A DNA stretch of 9,993 nucleotides from Verrucomicrobiota bacterium (GTDB lineage Bacteria > Chlamydiota > Chlamydiia > Chlamydiales > Rhabdochlamydiaceae): contig CAJCIW010000192.1 of NCBI GenBank assembly GCA_903970455.1, forward strand, positions 1 through 9,993, read 5' to 3'. Each line of letters starts with the position of its first letter. The stretch's first letter is position 1. The position numbers were made by a program, and so were the translations under genes. Positions 1 to 6,752 of the stretch are shown piece after piece. The notes under the pieces are model-generated. The model was not told the DNA's origin, searched no databases, and was given only the letters and a program-made list of their open reading frames with translations.

Positions 1-1959
1 TACGGGAAAATAGCCGCTCACGACCCTCAAGAGAGTTCATGGCGAAATAGGCGTGCGGAAAAAAGCTGGGAAAAAGACCTTCTAGAGACGGGTTTTGAGA
101 AGAAAAGGGTCGATCGTTCCCATTATTACTGCCCGATGGACAGGGTGGCGAAGAGTTTGACCTTTTTACTTGAAATCGGCTGGAGTGTCATCGATGCTCA
201 GGGACGAAAAGTCGTGAGGCAAAAATCAGCCGAATTCGATGCAGAATTTTCTAAAGACCAGATCGTTGTCCGGGTTAAAATGAAATACGGCGACCACCAG
301 GCTGACCTGAAAGATCTCGTGGGAGCTTTCAATCGGCAAGAGCATTTTGTTTCGTTGTCCCCACATGCCGTTGCCCTTCTCGACCGCGACGCTTTTATTC
401 AAGAGTGGGGAGATTTTACCTCCCAAGAGGTGACGAGCGAAGGGATTGTTTTAAGAAAAAATCAGATGGGCGTCCTCCAGCCCCTGTTAGAAAAACAACA
501 TTTGGCCGTCCGAGAAGATCTTAGAGAAAAAATCGCTAAATTAGCTGAACCTACACCCATCACCGCCCCTGGACTTTGCTTCCGGGGAACACTTTTTTCC
601 TACCAGAATGAGGGGTTACAATGGCTCAAGTTCCTTGAAGAAGGGAACTTCGGCGGCCTTTTGGCCGATGAAATGGGACTGGGAAAAACCGTGCAGGTCC
701 TGGCATTTTTTTCCCTTTTGACGATCGAGCGCCCCAGTTTGATCGTCGTGCCGACCTCTTTGTTATTCAATTGGGCGAGAGAGTTTGAGAAGTTTTTGCC
801 TAACATTGCTATTTATTCCCATCACGGCAAGGATCGGCTGCGTAACAAAGAAGAACTTGAGCAAAAACAGATCATTGTGACCTCCTATGCTTTATTGAGG
901 ATCGACGCCGATCTTTTACAAGCCCTTGACTATCAGGTCGTCGTATTGGACGAAGCGCAAACGATCAAAAATCCGGACAGTCAAATTGCCGGATGCTGTT
1001 TTAAGTTGAATAGCCGGATGAGGCTTTGCGTGACCGGAACGCCCATCGAAAACAGGTGGGAAGACCTGTGGTCGATTTTTCACTTTTTAGAACCCGATCT
1101 ATTGGGCGAAAAAGCGACCTTTCTGGCTGAAGCAGCGCGGTTTCAAATGGGCGCGCCTTATCTGGCACGGATAAAACGAAAACTGCGCCCCTTCATTTTG
1201 CGCCGCAAAAAGGAGCAGGTCGCTCTGCAGCTTCCCCCCAAGCTCGAACAGACGGTGTTTGTTGATATGAATGAGGGGGAGCGGGCCATTTATGAACGTT
1301 GGCTGAGAAACACAAAGCAGGGGCTGCTCAAGAAGGTCACTCTCGATGGCGCATCTGCCCATCGGATGGAAATCCTCGAGGCCATTTTGCGTCTTCGTCA
1401 GCTTTGCGACCACCCCTTCCTCGTCGAACAACAGGAAGAAGGTTCTGAGCTGTCGAGTGCAAAATTCGAGCGCGTGATGGCCGATCTCCAGGAGGTGGTC
1501 GAAGAAAAACATAAAGTTCTCATTTATAGCCAGTTTACGAAAATGCTCCGCTTACTCGAATCTGCGGTCAAAGAAAAGGGGTGGAAATATGTGTACCTGG
1601 ATGGAAGTACGCAGAATCGAGAGCAAGTCGTAGGCCAATTCCAAGAGGATGGGGAAACTTCTATTTTCCTCATCAGTCTTAAAGCAGGCGGCGTTGGGCT
1701 CAATTTAACCGCCGCCGACTATGTGTTCCTTTACGACCCCTGGTGGAATGAGGCTGTGGAACGGCAGGCGATCGACCGCGCCCACCGGCTTGGCAAAATC
1801 GGCACCGTCATCGCCAGGCGCTACATCACAGCGCTCAGCATCGAAGAGAAGATCCTCAAGTTAAAGGCGCATAAATCATCCCTTTCCCAACAGCTTCTCG
1901 ATTCCGAAAATGGAATGGGAGAGTTTTCCCTCGACGATCTATTAGCTCTACTCGACTAA
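1..1959 (+). CDS. SNF2/RapA-family DEAD-like helicase, C-terminal part (5' end outside window)
   Basis: ATP-driven double-stranded-DNA translocase of helicase superfamily 2. The frame is open from base 1 to the TAA at 1957-1959. The first Met codon (136) is not the true start, because the 45 codons before it read as normal protein (RNRRAEKSWEKDLLETGFEK). What is visible is about 652 residues. Motifs in order: Walker A DEMGLGKT at 667-690; motif II DEAQ at 949-960; motif III TGTPIEN at 1033-1053; motif IV region VLIYSQF near 1516; motif V KAGGVGLNLT at 1681-1710; motif VI QAIDRAHRLG at 1765-1794. Both RecA-like lobes are therefore complete. The part before about 580 resembles the SNF2-associated region of large bacterial members. 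Chlamydial SNF2 proteins are, as I recall, about 1,150 residues, so roughly 500 N-terminal residues should lie upstream. Family members remodel RNA polymerase or nucleoprotein complexes; the client of this one cannot be read from the sequence. It converges on the small gene at 2133-2321. Confidence 0.96.
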   Translation, partial: YGKIAAHDPQESSWRNRRAEKSWEKDLLETGFEKKRVDRSHYYCPMDRVAKSLTFLLEIGWSVIDAQGRKVVRQKSAEFDAEFSKDQIVVRVKMKYGDHQADLKDLVGAFNRQEHFVSLSPHAVALLDRDAFIQEWGDFTSQEVTSEGIVLRKNQMGVLQPLLEKQHLAVREDLREKIAKLAEPTPITAPGLCFRGTLFSYQNEGLQWLKFLEEGNFGGLLADEMGLGKTVQVLAFFSLLTIERPSLIVVPTSLLFNWAREFEKFLPNIAIYSHHGKDRLRNKEELEQKQIIVTSYALLRIDADLLQALDYQVVVLDEAQTIKNPDSQIAGCCFKLNSRMRLCVTGTPIENRWEDLWSIFHFLEPDLLGEKATFLAEAARFQMGAPYLARIKRKLRPFILRRKKEQVALQLPPKLEQTVFVDMNEGERAIYERWLRNTKQGLLKKVTLDGASAHRMEILEAILRLRQLCDHPFLVEQQEEGSELSSAKFERVMADLQEVVEEKHKVLIYSQFTKMLRLLESAVKEKGWKYVYLDGSTQNREQVVGQFQEDGETSIFLISLKAGGVGLNLTAADYVFLYDPWWNEAVERQAIDRAHRLGKIGTVIARRYITALSIEEKILKLKAHKSSLSQQLLDSENGMGEFSLDDLLALLD

Positions 1960-1970
1960 AACTCGCGTTA

Positions 1971-2132
1971 TACCAATCGCAGTAAATAACTTCTTATTTG
2001 AGCTGCGTGAAAGCTGCCGACACATCGACGAGCGCAAGTGGCATAGTATTAAAGCAATACAATGCCACTTGCGCTCGTCGATTTTCGGCGCTTTGACGCG
2101 CTGAAATATGAAGTTATTTGCTGCGATTGGTA
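1971..2132. repeat. 162-bp imperfect palindrome (MITE-like, possible bidirectional terminator)
   Basis: The two halves are near-complete reverse complements. The outer arms taccaatcgcag (1971-1982) and ctgcgattggta (2121-2132) match exactly, and the similarity runs on through aaataacttc (1984-1993/2110-2119). The inner arms atcgacgagcgcaagtggca (2024-2043) and tgccacttgcgctcgtcgat (2063-2082) are a perfect 20-bp match. The centre carries GTATT/AATAC around a 5-nt loop at 2051-2055. Between these lie a few mismatches and single-base indels. TTA flanks both ends (1968-1970 and 2133-2135), as a 3-bp target duplication might. The right TTA is also the complement of the TAA stop of the small minus-strand gene. 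It fills the space between two convergent genes, so a transcript from either side would fold into one long hairpin. Its element family was not recognised. Confidence 0.85.
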
Positions 2133-2321
2133 TTAGTACTCTTCCTCCTCCGGTTGCCTATCTTGTTGGATGAGTTCTTGAGCGGCGAATTTCAATGTTT
2201 TCAGTCCCTCTTCAAAGCCCACTTGCCGAAGAAGCTGGTCTAGATAACGCACCTCCGCCTGGAGTTGATCATTGATCGATTCCAACTCGGAGAGCTTTTT
2301 TAGCATCTGTTCCTTGGTCAT
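2133..2321 (-). CDS. 62-residue coiled-coil protein, conserved hypothetical
   Basis: Function is not recognised. The protein starts MTKEQMLKKLSELE and ends in an acidic tail, QPEEEEY. Residues 1-35 form a heptad-like amphipathic helix (LKKLSELESINDQLQAEV), followed by VGFEEGLKTLKFAAQEL, also helical. It has no signal peptide, no membrane segment and no Cys, so a small cytoplasmic coiled-coil adaptor or oligomer is likely. The frame stays open upstream to give a 130-residue version, but the ATG at 2321 is chosen because it follows a strong AGGAGG six bases away (about 2327-2332) and because the upstream codons cross the repeat-containing control region. It is transcribed divergently from the lipoprotein at 2470 and convergently with SNF2. 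Its TAA abuts the 162-bp palindrome. The composition resembles short chlamydial hypotheticals, but that is an impression. Confidence 0.82.
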   Translation of the reverse strand: MTKEQMLKKLSELESINDQLQAEVRYLDQLLRQVGFEEGLKTLKFAAQELIQQDRQPEEEEY

Positions 2322-2357
2322 CTTGTCCTCCTGCCCTGGAATAAAAGATGCAGAAAC

Positions 2358-2373
2358 CGTGCCAAAGGGTACG
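2358..2373 (+). other. Small hairpin in divergent control region
   Basis: cgtgcc (2358-2363) pairs with ggtacg (2368-2373), with one G-U pair and a 4-nt loop (aaag). It lies just before the paired 12-mers. If the plus strand is transcribed here, this hairpin plus the next one would make a compact structured leader or small RNA ending at the T-tract. By itself a 6-bp stem is weak evidence. Confidence 0.3.
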
Positions 2374-2376
2374 ACT

Positions 2377-2426
2377 ATCCAATTCGATGAAGTGGAATCT
2401 CTAATAAAATCGAATTGGATTTTTTT
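2377..2426 (+). promoter_or_regulatory. Paired 12-bp inverted repeats followed by T-tract: operator pair or terminator/attenuator
   Basis: atccaattcgat (2377-2388) and its exact reverse complement atcgaattggat (2409-2420) are separated by 20 nt. TTTTTT follows at once, then CTCTTTTTT. Read as RNA this is a 12-bp hairpin with a U-tract, like an intrinsic terminator. Read as DNA, each 12-mer is itself nearly palindromic (ATC-S-AATT-S-GAT, only positions 4 and 9 breaking symmetry), and the two centres are 32 bp apart, about three helical turns. That is the geometry expected for two dimers binding on one face. A TAAAAT hexamer (2405-2410) lies at the second copy. Either reading places control between the divergent 62-residue protein and the lipoprotein. 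Confidence 0.6.
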
Positions 2427-2469
2427 CTCTTTTTTGCGATGTTGAATAAGACAATCAAAGGAGGCGGCG

Positions 2470-2697
2470 ATGAGGTGTTTAACAGTTCTTTCCCTGTTTG
2501 CAATGGTTGCCGCTACTTCCTGCACGCCGAAAGAGGAGGAGCAAGAGCCCGATTACGACCGTATGGTCATGGCGGATGAGGAGGAGGAGTGGTCCCCTTC
2601 CAATGACCAAAAAAATGTTGCCGATTGCGACCCTCAAGAGTTCATCATCCTTGACCCCGAAAGCAAGACAGATAATCTTAACAACAATTCATTTTAA
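2470..2697 (+). CDS. Small acidic lipoprotein, 75 residues
   Basis: Function is not recognised. Residues 1-17 form a short signal peptide with a hydrophobic core (LTVLSLFAMVAA), and Cys18 lies in an acceptable lipobox (ATSC), so export and lipid attachment are predicted. The mature 58 residues are very acidic: about 18 Asp/Glu against 4 Lys/Arg, including EEE at 22-24 and EEEE at 37-40. There is no predicted fold, so it is probably unstructured. The start is well supported by AAGGAGG at 2458-2464, five bases before the ATG. An overlapping 69-residue frame from 2498 is Arg/Ser-rich and is a shadow. The gene is divergent from the coiled-coil gene and ends six bases before the stop of the convergent alkyltransferase gene. 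Confidence 0.72.
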   Translation: MRCLTVLSLFAMVAATSCTPKEEEQEPDYDRMVMADEEEEWSPSNDQKNVADCDPQEFIILDPESKTDNLNNNSF

Positions 2698-2702
2698 TTG
2701 TT
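2683..2702. terminator. AT-rich hairpin between convergent stop codons, possible weak bidirectional terminator
   Basis: aacaatt (2683-2689) pairs perfectly with aattgtt (2696-2702) across a 6-nt loop. It covers the TAA of the lipoprotein (2695-2697) and lies two bases from the TAG of the convergent alkyltransferase (2704-2706). With one G-C pair the stem is weak and the U-tract is short, so its effect is uncertain. Confidence 0.3.
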
Positions 2703-2703
2703 T

Positions 2704-3171
2704 CTAATCGACAGATTCAAACTCGAGCAGCAGTTTTTTCATTCTTAGATCCAGTGCAAATCCTCCAAGACCCCCTCCAGCTGCGATGACGCGGTGGCAG
2801 GGGATGAAGAGGGGAAAAGGATTGAAATGGCAGGCGGTGCCGACTGCCCGGGCTGCTCGGGGATGACCGATTTTGGCGGCCAGCTCCCCATAACTCACTG
2901 CTTCTCCGAAGGGAACTTCTTGCAAACAGCGAAGAGTTTTTTTTCTAAATGGGGTGAGAATTTCTAAATTGAGATCGATCTTCGAAGGATTCTTTTTTCC
3001 ATAGTTGTCTAAGAATTCCAGCAACCTGTCTTTGATCTTTTCATCGGGTTTCCCTTCAATGGAATACTCAAACTCATCTGATAAGGAGAGAAATGCGTTT
3101 TTGAATTGAAGATTTTCAAAGTGCAATGTAACTCGTACCTTTGGACCTTGAGGGGTGATCCTTATTGCCAT
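2704..3171 (-). CDS. Methylated-DNA--protein-cysteine S-methyltransferase (Ada/Ogt/MGMT class)
   Basis: Suicidal DNA repair enzyme that moves alkyl groups from O6-alkylguanine (and O4-alkylthymine) to its own cysteine. It is 155 residues, the usual size for single-domain Ogt. The C-terminal DNA-binding/acceptor domain is clear. The winged helix runs from about residue 74 (TPFRKKTLRCLQEVPFGE) through AVSYGELAAKIGHPRAARAVG (91-111), which includes the arginine-finger region. The active site IPCHRVIAAGGGLGGFA follows, with acceptor Cys125 in PCHRV, then the closing helix KKLLLEFE. The N-terminal about 70 residues are poorly conserved, as is usual. It lacks the Zn-binding Cys domain of E. coli Ada, so a transcriptional role is not expected. 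A GAGAG stretch lies about 10 bases before the ATG. It is the last gene of the pheT-MORN-ogt block, 88 bases after the MORN stop. In chlamydial annotations the orthologue is usually called ada. Confidence 0.93.
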   Translation of the reverse strand: MAIRITPQGPKVRVTLHFENLQFKNAFLSLSDEFEYSIEGKPDEKIKDRLLEFLDNYGKKNPSKIDLNLEILTPFRKKTLRCLQEVPFGEAVSYGELAAKIGHPRAARAVGTACHFNPFPLFIPCHRVIAAGGGLGGFALDLRMKKLLLEFESVD

Positions 3172-3259
3172 ATGGATACTCTCTCTTGCCGGTAGCTGCT
3201 TTCAGCTAGGGGACTGCTTCCCTTCCATCCGGCTTCCCCTCGCCTCCCTCTTTAGGTGG

Positions 3260-4267
3260 TTACCGAATGCTCGATGTCTCAAACTCGGAATAAGGCACAT
3301 GGGAAATGAGCATGTCGGTATCTGTCATTTCGTCGAATTTCCGTTTGCTAACGGCTTCTCCGGCATAGAACCAATGGTAGTCAGCCTTTCCGTCCACGTA
3401 ATAGACGGTTGGGCCGTGTTTTAAATCGTTTTCCCACATGATTTCTTGCGAGACGATTTCGCTGTCGATGAAATGGCGCTCGATCCCGTATTTTTGGCCG
3501 TAGCGATAGGCAACTTCAACATAGCGGTTGCCGTTTTTGAAGTAAGTCGACTTTCCGTGGAGTTCTCCATTGACCCACTCCTCGATGGCGAGAGGCTCGC
3601 CACTTTGGGCGAAGGTGCGTCGCTCTCCGTGCAGGCTGTTCCTGTAGCAATAGGCGATCGACTCTGGAGCGCCATTCGAGTAAAATGTTTCTCTTTTAAG
3701 AGCGTATCCCCCTTCAAAAAGCTCTCTAGCTAAAAGGAGGCCATTCCGATCGCGCCGAACAGCTTGCCCAACGCCTTTCTCAATACGTGACTCCAGGTCG
3801 TTATTCGTCGTATAGTACTGACCTTCGAGAAGTTCATCCCCTACAAATTCCTCAACGGCCATGGGAGAGCCTTGTGCGAACCAAGTCGTCAAAGAATACC
3901 GGGTAGGAGAGAGTTGAACTTTCTCCCTGAGAGGGCTGCCTGTAGGATCGTAAGCGATCTCTTTGACGCAATTTCCTTGGTTATAGAGGCAATAAAACTC
4001 GATGGTTTGGCTATGGGGGAAGGTTTGAGTGGACGGACCATGTTTCACCCCATTCTCGTAGGTCATCGTGAGAGTCACACCATTGGTGAGGGAGGTGATG
4101 ACCTGGCCGGGATAATTCTTTTCTACCCAATCTTGTTTTGAGACTGCGTAACCGTATTTGTGCACGTAACGCTCTGAAATGACGTTGTCGTCCTGATTTT
4201 CATTTTTGCACCCGAACAACAAGAGGTTCATGAGAGCGAGAAGTGGGAGAAGTTGTAATTTTTTCAT
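3260..4267 (-). CDS. MORN/YwqK-type repeat lipoprotein
   Basis: Residues 1-19 are a lipoprotein signal peptide (MKKLQLLPLLALMNLLLFG), with Cys20 in the lipobox LFGC. The rest of the 335 residues is built from MORN_2-like repeats, in which aromatic, Gly and His-Gly positions recur every 20-25 residues: YENGVKHGP (70-78), FYSNGAPESI (195-204), YRNSLHGERRTF (208-219), WVNGELHGKSTYFKNG (231-246), YRYGQKYGIERHF (254-266) and WENDLKHGPTVYYVDG (278-293). MORN_2 proteins form elongated beta structures; members annotated 'YwqK family antitoxin' carry that name without evidence of toxin pairing in most cases. No toxin-like gene is adjacent. The predicted location is periplasmic or outer membrane. The start has GAGGT about 11 bases upstream. 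Only 16 bases separate it from the pheT stop, so co-transcription is likely. From memory, a protein of this type sits between pheT and ada in Chlamydia (CT476). Confidence 0.85.
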   Translation of the reverse strand: MKKLQLLPLLALMNLLLFGCKNENQDDNVISERYVHKYGYAVSKQDWVEKNYPGQVITSLTNGVTLTMTYENGVKHGPSTQTFPHSQTIEFYCLYNQGNCVKEIAYDPTGSPLREKVQLSPTRYSLTTWFAQGSPMAVEEFVGDELLEGQYYTTNNDLESRIEKGVGQAVRRDRNGLLLARELFEGGYALKRETFYSNGAPESIAYCYRNSLHGERRTFAQSGEPLAIEEWVNGELHGKSTYFKNGNRYVEVAYRYGQKYGIERHFIDSEIVSQEIMWENDLKHGPTVYYVDGKADYHWFYAGEAVSKRKFDEMTDTDMLISHVPYSEFETSSIR

Positions 4268-4283
4268 AAGGTATAGACCTCGT

Positions 4284-6680
4284 TTAACCGGTAGGATGAT
4301 TTAATTTTTCCGCTGCAGCTGAAGTGATGCGAGCATGCTCCCGTTCGACCGTTTCATAGGCAATCGTCTTTTCTATGTCGCGATAGAAAAAGCGGAAAGT
4401 TGCGTTTTTCTTATCTTTACCGATTTGTTCGCTTTTGTAAAGATCTAAAAGCATCACTTTTTCCAAGAGGCGAGAAGAGACTGAGCGCAAGGCGTCTAAA
4501 ACATCCTCGATCGGCAATTCGTTGTTCAATGTGACCGTCCAATCCCGTTCCGAGCCGGGGAATTGAGCCAGATCAACCGTTTTGCATTGTTTGGGAATCC
4601 ATGGTATGAGTTCATGTAGATTAATTTCGGCAAGGAAGATTGGCTGGACGACATCGACCTTGCCCATTTGTTCAGGATGCACTTCGCCCATGACCCCAAG
4701 CAAGCTATCCCCTTTTTTGATCTTCGCTTGTCTTCCGGGATGGAATTGATGCAAATGGGACGCCTCGAAGTCGATGCCTTCAATTTTCAAGGAAGAGAAG
4801 AAATTTTCCAAAATCCCTTTCAAATCAAAAAAATCGACATCTTCCGGTTTAGGGTCCCAGTGGTAGGGAGCGCGCTTGCCGCTTAGCACGATGCCGATCA
4901 CAGTCGGCTCGATAAATCCCTCTATATCTTTGAAATGGACTCGGCCCATTTCAAAACCGGCGATATGCGGCGTACCATGGTCGATGTTGTATTTCACAAC
5001 CTGAAGCAATCCAGGAAAAAGAGAGGCCCTAAGGACCGATTGGTCGACGGAATGGGAGTGCATGACAGAAATCAGTGCATCTTTATTCATCGTGTGTTCA
5101 AGGGCCATCGCCGCTTGCTGAGGGCTGATCAGATCGCACGTCAAAAATTCTTGTAGCCCTTCACCGATCAAGCGGGTTCGAACCAACTTTTCCATGAGAT
5201 AAAGGGGAGCATGAGGAATTGTCGATAGGGTCAAGAGAGGAATGGGTTTTGGAAGGTTGTTGTACCCATAAACACGCGCCACCTCTTCGATCAAATCCTC
5301 CTCGATAGAGATATCATTACGGAAAGTCGGCACTGAAACAAGGAGCTGATGGTCGGTCTCTTGCAGAATTGTCATCCCAAGACGACGTAAAAGAGGAGCG
5401 ATTTCTCCTCCGCTTAAAGTTGTGCCGAGCAAATGATTCACTCGAGAAATCCGGCAAGCGATCTTCTTCTCAGCAAATTCATGTGTTTTTTGATCGATAC
5501 ACCCGCGCGAAATTTCCCCCCCTGCAACTTCTTGGAGCAAATAGGTCGCATAATTCAGCGCATCGACGACGCCATTGGGATCGATCCCTTTCTCATGCCT
5601 CTGCGAACCCTCGCTCTTTAGTCCAATCATCCGCGTCGTTTTGCGGATCCCTTGCGCAGGAAAATAAGCGGACTCGATTGCGACATTGACCGTCTGATCG
5701 GTGACAGCTGTGCTTTTGCCACCCATGATCCCTGCAAAAGCGAGCGGTTTGACACTATCGCAAATCAATAAAGCTTCGGGAGGGATCGGACGCTTCACAT
5801 CGTCGAGGGTCTCCAACTCTTTGTAGTCGGTTTGGGAAGTGATGATGATCTTTCCTTCGATCTTGTCCAAATCGAACATGTGGAGCGGCTGGCCAAATTC
5901 GAGCATCACGAGATTGCCGACATCGACGACATTGTTGATGCTGCGCACACCGCATGCTTCCACTTTTTTCTTGAGCCATTCCGGCGAAGGAGCGACCTTG
6001 ATGTTCTTCACGACGCGGCAGGCATACCGGGAGCACTGTTTTTTGTCGATCAGTAGGACATTTGTCGCTTTTTCGACCGGTTCCCCACTCTCTTTCAAAC
6101 TAAAAACAGGCTTTTTTAGAGAGATGTTCAACTGAGCGGCAAGTTCCCTTGCCAACCCATAAATGCAGAGGCAATGGCCCAAATTCGGTGTCAGAGACAC
6201 GTCAAAGATCACGTCGGAGTAATAAGCAGCTAGTTCTTTCCCCACTTCAAATTCATCCGAAAGCTCCAGGATCCCTTCATGGCCGGTCCCGAGCCCCAGT
6301 TCATCCGCCGCGCACAGCATGCCGAACGATTCCACGTCGCGCAATTTCCCTTTTTTTATTTTGAACGATTTCCCTTGCTCATCGGTGAGTGCAGCCCCGA
6401 TCTTGGCAAAGGCAGTTTTAATCCCCGGGCGGCAGTTAGGAGCGCCGCAGACCACCTGAAATTCTTCATTTCCATCTGTGACTTTTGCGACGCAGAGACG
6501 GTCGGCTGAAGGATGTTTTTCCGTCGCCAGAATCTTTCCCACAACAACCCCGGAAAATGTAAGAGGGGAAGTTTCGATGCTTTCCACTTCGATGCCGGCA
6601 AGTGTCAATACATTGGCAAGCTCTTCCGGCGACTGCGTCAAATTCAAGTATTCTTTTAACCAGGATAACGGGACTTTCAT
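4284..6680 (-). CDS. pheT: Phenylalanine--tRNA ligase beta subunit
   Basis: Beta chain of the (alpha-beta)2 phenylalanyl-tRNA synthetase, cytoplasmic. It binds tRNA-Phe and edits mischarged Tyr-tRNA, while the alpha chain (PheS) carries out aminoacylation. It is 798 residues, normal for bacteria. The start MKVPLSWLKEYLNL is the canonical PheT N-terminus; a start 12 codons upstream would add MDIHYTKFFLTF, which is atypical and covers the promoter. Domains: EMAP/tRNA-binding OB fold at about 42-150 (VVVGKI, VVCGAPN); B3/B4 editing domain at about 210-385 (NNVVDVGNLVMLEFGQPLHMFD at 249-270, AGIMGG at 316-321); B5 at about 405-475; catalytic-core-like region at about 490-690 (RASLFPGLLQ, FEMGRVH); and the ferredoxin-fold anticodon-binding domain at about 704-796 (FPGSERDWTV, ATFRFFYRD). 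No pheS is nearby, unlike the pheST operons of most bacteria. It probably leads the operon with the MORN lipoprotein and the alkyltransferase. Confidence 0.98.
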   Translation of the reverse strand: MKVPLSWLKEYLNLTQSPEELANVLTLAGIEVESIETSPLTFSGVVVGKILATEKHPSADRLCVAKVTDGNEEFQVVCGAPNCRPGIKTAFAKIGAALTDEQGKSFKIKKGKLRDVESFGMLCAADELGLGTGHEGILELSDEFEVGKELAAYYSDVIFDVSLTPNLGHCLCIYGLARELAAQLNISLKKPVFSLKESGEPVEKATNVLLIDKKQCSRYACRVVKNIKVAPSPEWLKKKVEACGVRSINNVVDVGNLVMLEFGQPLHMFDLDKIEGKIIITSQTDYKELETLDDVKRPIPPEALLICDSVKPLAFAGIMGGKSTAVTDQTVNVAIESAYFPAQGIRKTTRMIGLKSEGSQRHEKGIDPNGVVDALNYATYLLQEVAGGEISRGCIDQKTHEFAEKKIACRISRVNHLLGTTLSGGEIAPLLRRLGMTILQETDHQLLVSVPTFRNDISIEEDLIEEVARVYGYNNLPKPIPLLTLSTIPHAPLYLMEKLVRTRLIGEGLQEFLTCDLISPQQAAMALEHTMNKDALISVMHSHSVDQSVLRASLFPGLLQVVKYNIDHGTPHIAGFEMGRVHFKDIEGFIEPTVIGIVLSGKRAPYHWDPKPEDVDFFDLKGILENFFSSLKIEGIDFEASHLHQFHPGRQAKIKKGDSLLGVMGEVHPEQMGKVDVVQPIFLAEINLHELIPWIPKQCKTVDLAQFPGSERDWTVTLNNELPIEDVLDALRSVSSRLLEKVMLLDLYKSEQIGKDKKNATFRFFYRDIEKTIAYETVEREHARITSAAAEKLNHPTG

Positions 6681-6698
6681 AAAAGTGAGGAAAAATTT

Positions 6699-6704
6699 AG
6701 TATA
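6699..6704 (-). promoter_or_regulatory. Candidate -10 for the pheT operon
   Basis: On the minus strand this reads TATACT, with an AT-rich stretch around it and a poor -35 (TTTGGT or TTGGTA about 15-16 bases upstream). It lies about 18 bases before the pheT ATG. Assigned from position and hexamer match only. Confidence 0.4.
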
Positions 6705-6706
6705 AT
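6701..6706 (+). promoter_or_regulatory. Candidate -10 (TATAAT) for the LysM-GT90 operon
   Basis: A perfect TATAAT lies 46 bases before the LysM start codon. No good -35 is visible 16-18 bases upstream. It shares four bases with the minus-strand -10 of pheT, so the two divergent promoters would compete for RNA polymerase. Confidence 0.45.
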
Positions 6707-6752
6707 GAATATCCACTTATACCAAACTTTCTGAATCTGGGAAATTAAAATA

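Noticed and set aside
22..34. cgaccctcaagag shared with 2632-2644
   Set aside because: A single 13-base match within two unrelated coding frames (DPQE in each); likely chance.
2133..2525. 130-residue version of the coiled-coil protein starting at 2525
   Set aside because: The extra 68 residues cross the operator/hairpin region and the 5' end of the divergent lipoprotein gene, and the ATG at 2321 has a strong ribosome-binding site.
2498..2707. 69-residue plus-strand frame inside the small lipoprotein gene
   Set aside because: Arg/Ser-rich composition typical of a frame shifted from acidic coding DNA; no ribosome site of its own.
6681..6716. Upstream start for pheT adding 12 residues
   Set aside because: MKVPLSWLKEYL is the usual PheT N-terminus, and the extension would cover the -10 region.
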